Source: Spirochaetales bacterium
GTDB lineage: Bacteria; Spirochaetota; Spirochaetia; DSM-27196; SLST01
Assembly (NCBI GenBank): GCA_007127335.1
Contig: SKZO01000074.1
Coordinates: 1 to 40,618 of the forward strand
Length of the DNA: 40,618 bases
Direction: 5' to 3'
The first letter of the stretch is position 1, and each line of letters starts with the position of its first letter. Under the pieces are notes generated by a model. It was given only the letters and a program-made list of their open reading frames with translations. It did not search any database and was not told the DNA's origin. Below are positions 38,926 through 40,618 of the stretch, piece by piece. A program made the position numbers and the translations under genes.

Positions 38926-40188
38926 ATGAGTACACGACGTCGGCACCCTCTCGTTGCATCACTTCTCGAAGCCCGCGGCAATCCACGCGCCTGCATGTAC
39001 ACCGAGCCCATGTGGGGTATACCGTTCAACCTCTACGCGCCGTTCGCGTCGGTGTACATGCTCGCGCTCGGGGTGAGCGAGCGGTCGATCGGGCTGATCG
39101 CGACGGTGGGTCTCGCGCTCCAGATCATCACCTCCATCCTCGGCGGACCAATCACCGACAAGCTTGGTCGTAAGCGCGCGACGCTCATCTTCGACATCCT
39201 TTCGTGGAGCATACCGACGCTGCTCTGGACGCTCGCGCGCAGCGAAACGTGGTTCTATCTGGCCGCGATCGTCAACTCCATGCTGCGGATCACGATGACC
39301 TCGTGGACCTGCCTCTTCATCGAGGACGCGCCGAAGCATCGCGTCGTGCATTTCTGGACATGGGTCCATATCGCCGGCATCGTCGCCGGCGTCGTCTCGC
39401 CGCTTGCCGGCCTCCTGATCGACCGGTTCGAGCTCATCCCCATGATGCGGATCTTCTACTTCATCACCTTTGTGTCCATGACGTCGAAGTTCGTGATCCT
39501 CAACATCTACGCGACCGAGACGAGCCAGGGCGAGATACGGCTGCGGGAGACGGCGAACGACTCGATCCTCTCGCTCGCCGGTGAACTGATTCGCGACGTG
39601 CCGCGCATCTTCCGGTCGCGGGGGACGCTCGTTGCGATCATCCTGCTCGCCGTGCATGCGATCTATATCACGATCCGGGGCACCTTCTTCGCCGTCCTGC
39701 TCGCCGAGGGGCTCTCGTTCACCGCCGCGGAGATCGGCCTCTTCCCGGCGCTGCGATCGATCATCATCCTCGCCGTGTTCTTCTTCGTCGTGCCGCGTCT
39801 CGATCAGGAGCGCCACGTCGGGTACCTGCTGCTCGGTCTCGTGACCACGATCGCTTCGCTCGTGATCCTCGTGCTCGCGCCCGTCCGCGGGATCGGGGTC
39901 GTCGCGCTCGCCACGGTCGTCGAAGCGTTGGGCGCGGGGCTCCTCGCTCCCTATCTCGAAGGCTTCGTGACCGCCATCGTCGACCCCCACCATCGCGCAC
40001 GCATCCTTGCGGTCGCCAATACCTTCGTCCTCGCGATCGCTTCACCTTTCGGCTGGATCGCCGGCATGCTGAGCGAGGCGGCGAAAGGGCTCCCCTTCGT
40101 CCTCGCGGCGTTGGTCCTCGTGATCGGCTCGGTGATAGCCGTCGCGCTCAATCCTGAGCGGCGAGGCGGAACGCAGGCGCCGGGGTGA
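38926..40188 (+). CDS. MFS transporter
   Basis: The start is ATG 38926 (MSTRRRHPLVASLLEARGNPR), preferred to 38890 because the earlier codon overlaps the reductase start. The 420-residue protein has about twelve membrane segments in two halves. The loop between segments 2 and 3 reads GGPITDKLGRKRATL, the major facilitator motif A, and a weaker counterpart lies in the second half (VPRLDQERHVG). A conserved charged stretch CLFIEDAPKHRVVHFWTW follows segment 4. The substrate is not recognisable. The region after the stop contains no clear terminator. Confidence 0.88.
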   Translation: MSTRRRHPLVASLLEARGNPRACMYTEPMWGIPFNLYAPFASVYMLALGVSERSIGLIATVGLALQIITSILGGPITDKLGRKRATLIFDILSWSIPTLLWTLARSETWFYLAAIVNSMLRITMTSWTCLFIEDAPKHRVVHFWTWVHIAGIVAGVVSPLAGLLIDRFELIPMMRIFYFITFVSMTSKFVILNIYATETSQGEIRLRETANDSILSLAGELIRDVPRIFRSRGTLVAIILLAVHAIYITIRGTFFAVLLAEGLSFTAAEIGLFPALRSIIILAVFFFVVPRLDQERHVGYLLLGLVTTIASLVILVLAPVRGIGVVALATVVEALGAGLLAPYLEGFVTAIVDPHHRARILAVANTFVLAIASPFGWIAGMLSEAAKGLPFVLAALVLVIGSVIAVALNPERRGGTQAPG

Positions 40189-40424
40189 CGTTTCGGGCGA
40201 TGTGATGGCGCCGGGCTTTGCAGGGTATGCCTCCGAAACTGGATCGTTCTGGTCTACTCCTGTGACCCTGATCGGGTTGGCGAAATGGGATCGACTCAAC
40301 TCGAACTGATCGACCTACTGGGCAAACATTCGATCAGAACGTACGATGTACCTGGGAGACGATGGATGGACAAGGCAGAATTGCGGAGCCGGACTCAGGG
40401 AAGTGTAGTGCGACTACCTCCGGG
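40189..40424. other. 236-bp intergenic region without a recognised gene
   Basis: The sequence is less GC-rich than its surroundings. GTTTCGG (40190-40196) can pair with CCGAAAC (40233-40239). A 56-codon ORF (40285-40455, starting MGSTQLELIDLLGKH) crosses into the isomerase gene on the other strand; it lacks a ribosome site and is probably chance. Confidence 0.5.
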
Positions 40425-40618
40425 TCATCTTTTCCCCGTCACCTTGATCACGTGATACCCGAACTGCGTACGGACCGGGTCGCTCAGGGAGCCTACGCCG
40501 AGCTTCCGGCAGGCGGTCTCGAACTCCTTGACCATCTTGCCGGGGCCGAACCAGCCGAGGTCGCCGCCGCTTGATTTGCTGGGGCAGGTCGAGTACCGGC
40601 GGGCCAGGTCCTCGAACC
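40425..40618 (-). CDS. Parvulin-type peptidyl-prolyl isomerase, C-terminal part (start outside window)
   Basis: This gene is missing from the ORF track because its start is beyond the window. The minus strand is open from 40618 to a TGA at 40425-40427 and encodes 63 residues: [35 protein letters not shown], then [16 protein letters not shown]. The [16 protein letters not shown] stretch and the closing FGYHVIKV are hallmarks of the PpiC/parvulin fold, where the GYH histidine lines the active site. The short, charged end suggests a small cytoplasmic PpiC-like isomerase rather than SurA or PrsA, but the N-terminus is needed to tell. It helps proline isomerisation in protein folding. Confidence 0.9.
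   Translation of the reverse strand, partial: FEDLARRYSTCPSKSSGGDLGWFGPGKMVKEFETACRKLGVGSLSDPVRTQFGYHVIKVTGKR

Noticed and set aside
37805-38929. Plus-strand ORF of 374 residues
   Set aside because: Antisense to the VAT-1-like reductase; composition and lack of motifs mark it as a shadow.
40285-40455. 56-codon plus-strand ORF
   Set aside because: No ribosome site and it runs into the antisense of the parvulin gene; no recognisable domain.
1-40618. tRNA, rRNA, CRISPR, prophage or insertion-sequence features
   Set aside because: No TpsiC-type arms in context, no regularly spaced repeats and no transposase or integrase products were seen by eye; a covariance-model search was not possible here.

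Overview
The window is GC-rich, densely coded, mostly ordinary bacterial chromosome. No rRNA, tRNA, CRISPR array, insertion sequence or phage gene was recognised. Two substrate-binding proteins have mature N-termini of the type ATGTAE and AAGRAE, which are common in spirochaete ABC binding proteins. Together with a Tro-like metal transporter and an Rnf-type cluster this suggests a GC-rich member of the Spirochaetota. This is inference from style, not a phylogenetic result.

Layout. 1-3047 (+): end of a metal ABC transporter operon, with one ATPase and two permeases that each carry a C-terminal DtxR-like domain. 3078-4657 (-): an RNA methyltransferase followed by a secreted START-like protein. 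4799-11094 (+): a lipoprotein with a flavin-attachment motif, rnfC, an rnfD-rnfG fusion with two FMN-binding domains, rnfE-like and rnfA-like genes, and a dihydroorotate-dehydrogenase-like gene. 11161-15455 (+): an MgtC-family protein, a membrane protein with an embedded spermidine-synthase-like domain, and an overlapping radical SAM gene with a Tat signal. 15477-17579 (-): a Tat-signal aldo/keto reductase and a second Tat-signal radical SAM protein. 17711-23409 (+): a complete Dpp/Opp-type ABC importer plus a small membrane protein. 23430-27610 (-): a ferric-iron ABC importer ending in a DtxR-family regulator. 27806-31677 (+): a disulfide-oxidoreductase-family flavoprotein, a TVP38-family membrane protein, a sugar-nucleotide-type dehydrogenase and a NUDT6-like Nudix hydrolase. 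31653-33053 (-): an Fe-S/ferredoxin adenylate cyclase. 33213-33746 (+): a MarR regulator. 33867-36336 (-): rsgA, an RNHCP protein, azlC and azlD. 36410-36964 (+): an N-terminal glutamine amidohydrolase (NTAQ1 family). 36937-38890 (-): a four-repeat zinc-finger protein and a VAT-1-like reductase. 38926-40188 (+): an MFS transporter. 40425-40618 (-): the end of a parvulin-type isomerase gene that the ORF track missed.

Most notable is 4799-17579. The Rnf-like cluster has no rnfB. Its RnfA- and RnfE-like subunits lack the cysteines that hold the intramembrane [2Fe-2S] cluster in canonical Rnf/Nqr. It carries three flavin-attachment-type motifs predicted to face outside or sit in the membrane, plus one in a lipoprotein. 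Just downstream are three proteins with twin-arginine signals, two of them radical SAM enzymes, and a membrane protein whose spermidine-synthase-like domain is predicted by the positive-inside rule to face outward. A working hypothesis is an NADH-to-extracytoplasmic-flavin electron route next to an unusual exported redox/SAM-dependent enzyme set. The metal-sensing-type domains on both permeases, the ferredoxin-linked cyclase and the bacterial NTAQ1 homologue also deserve follow-up. There is no gene-free stretch over 300 bases; the longest is 40189-40424.
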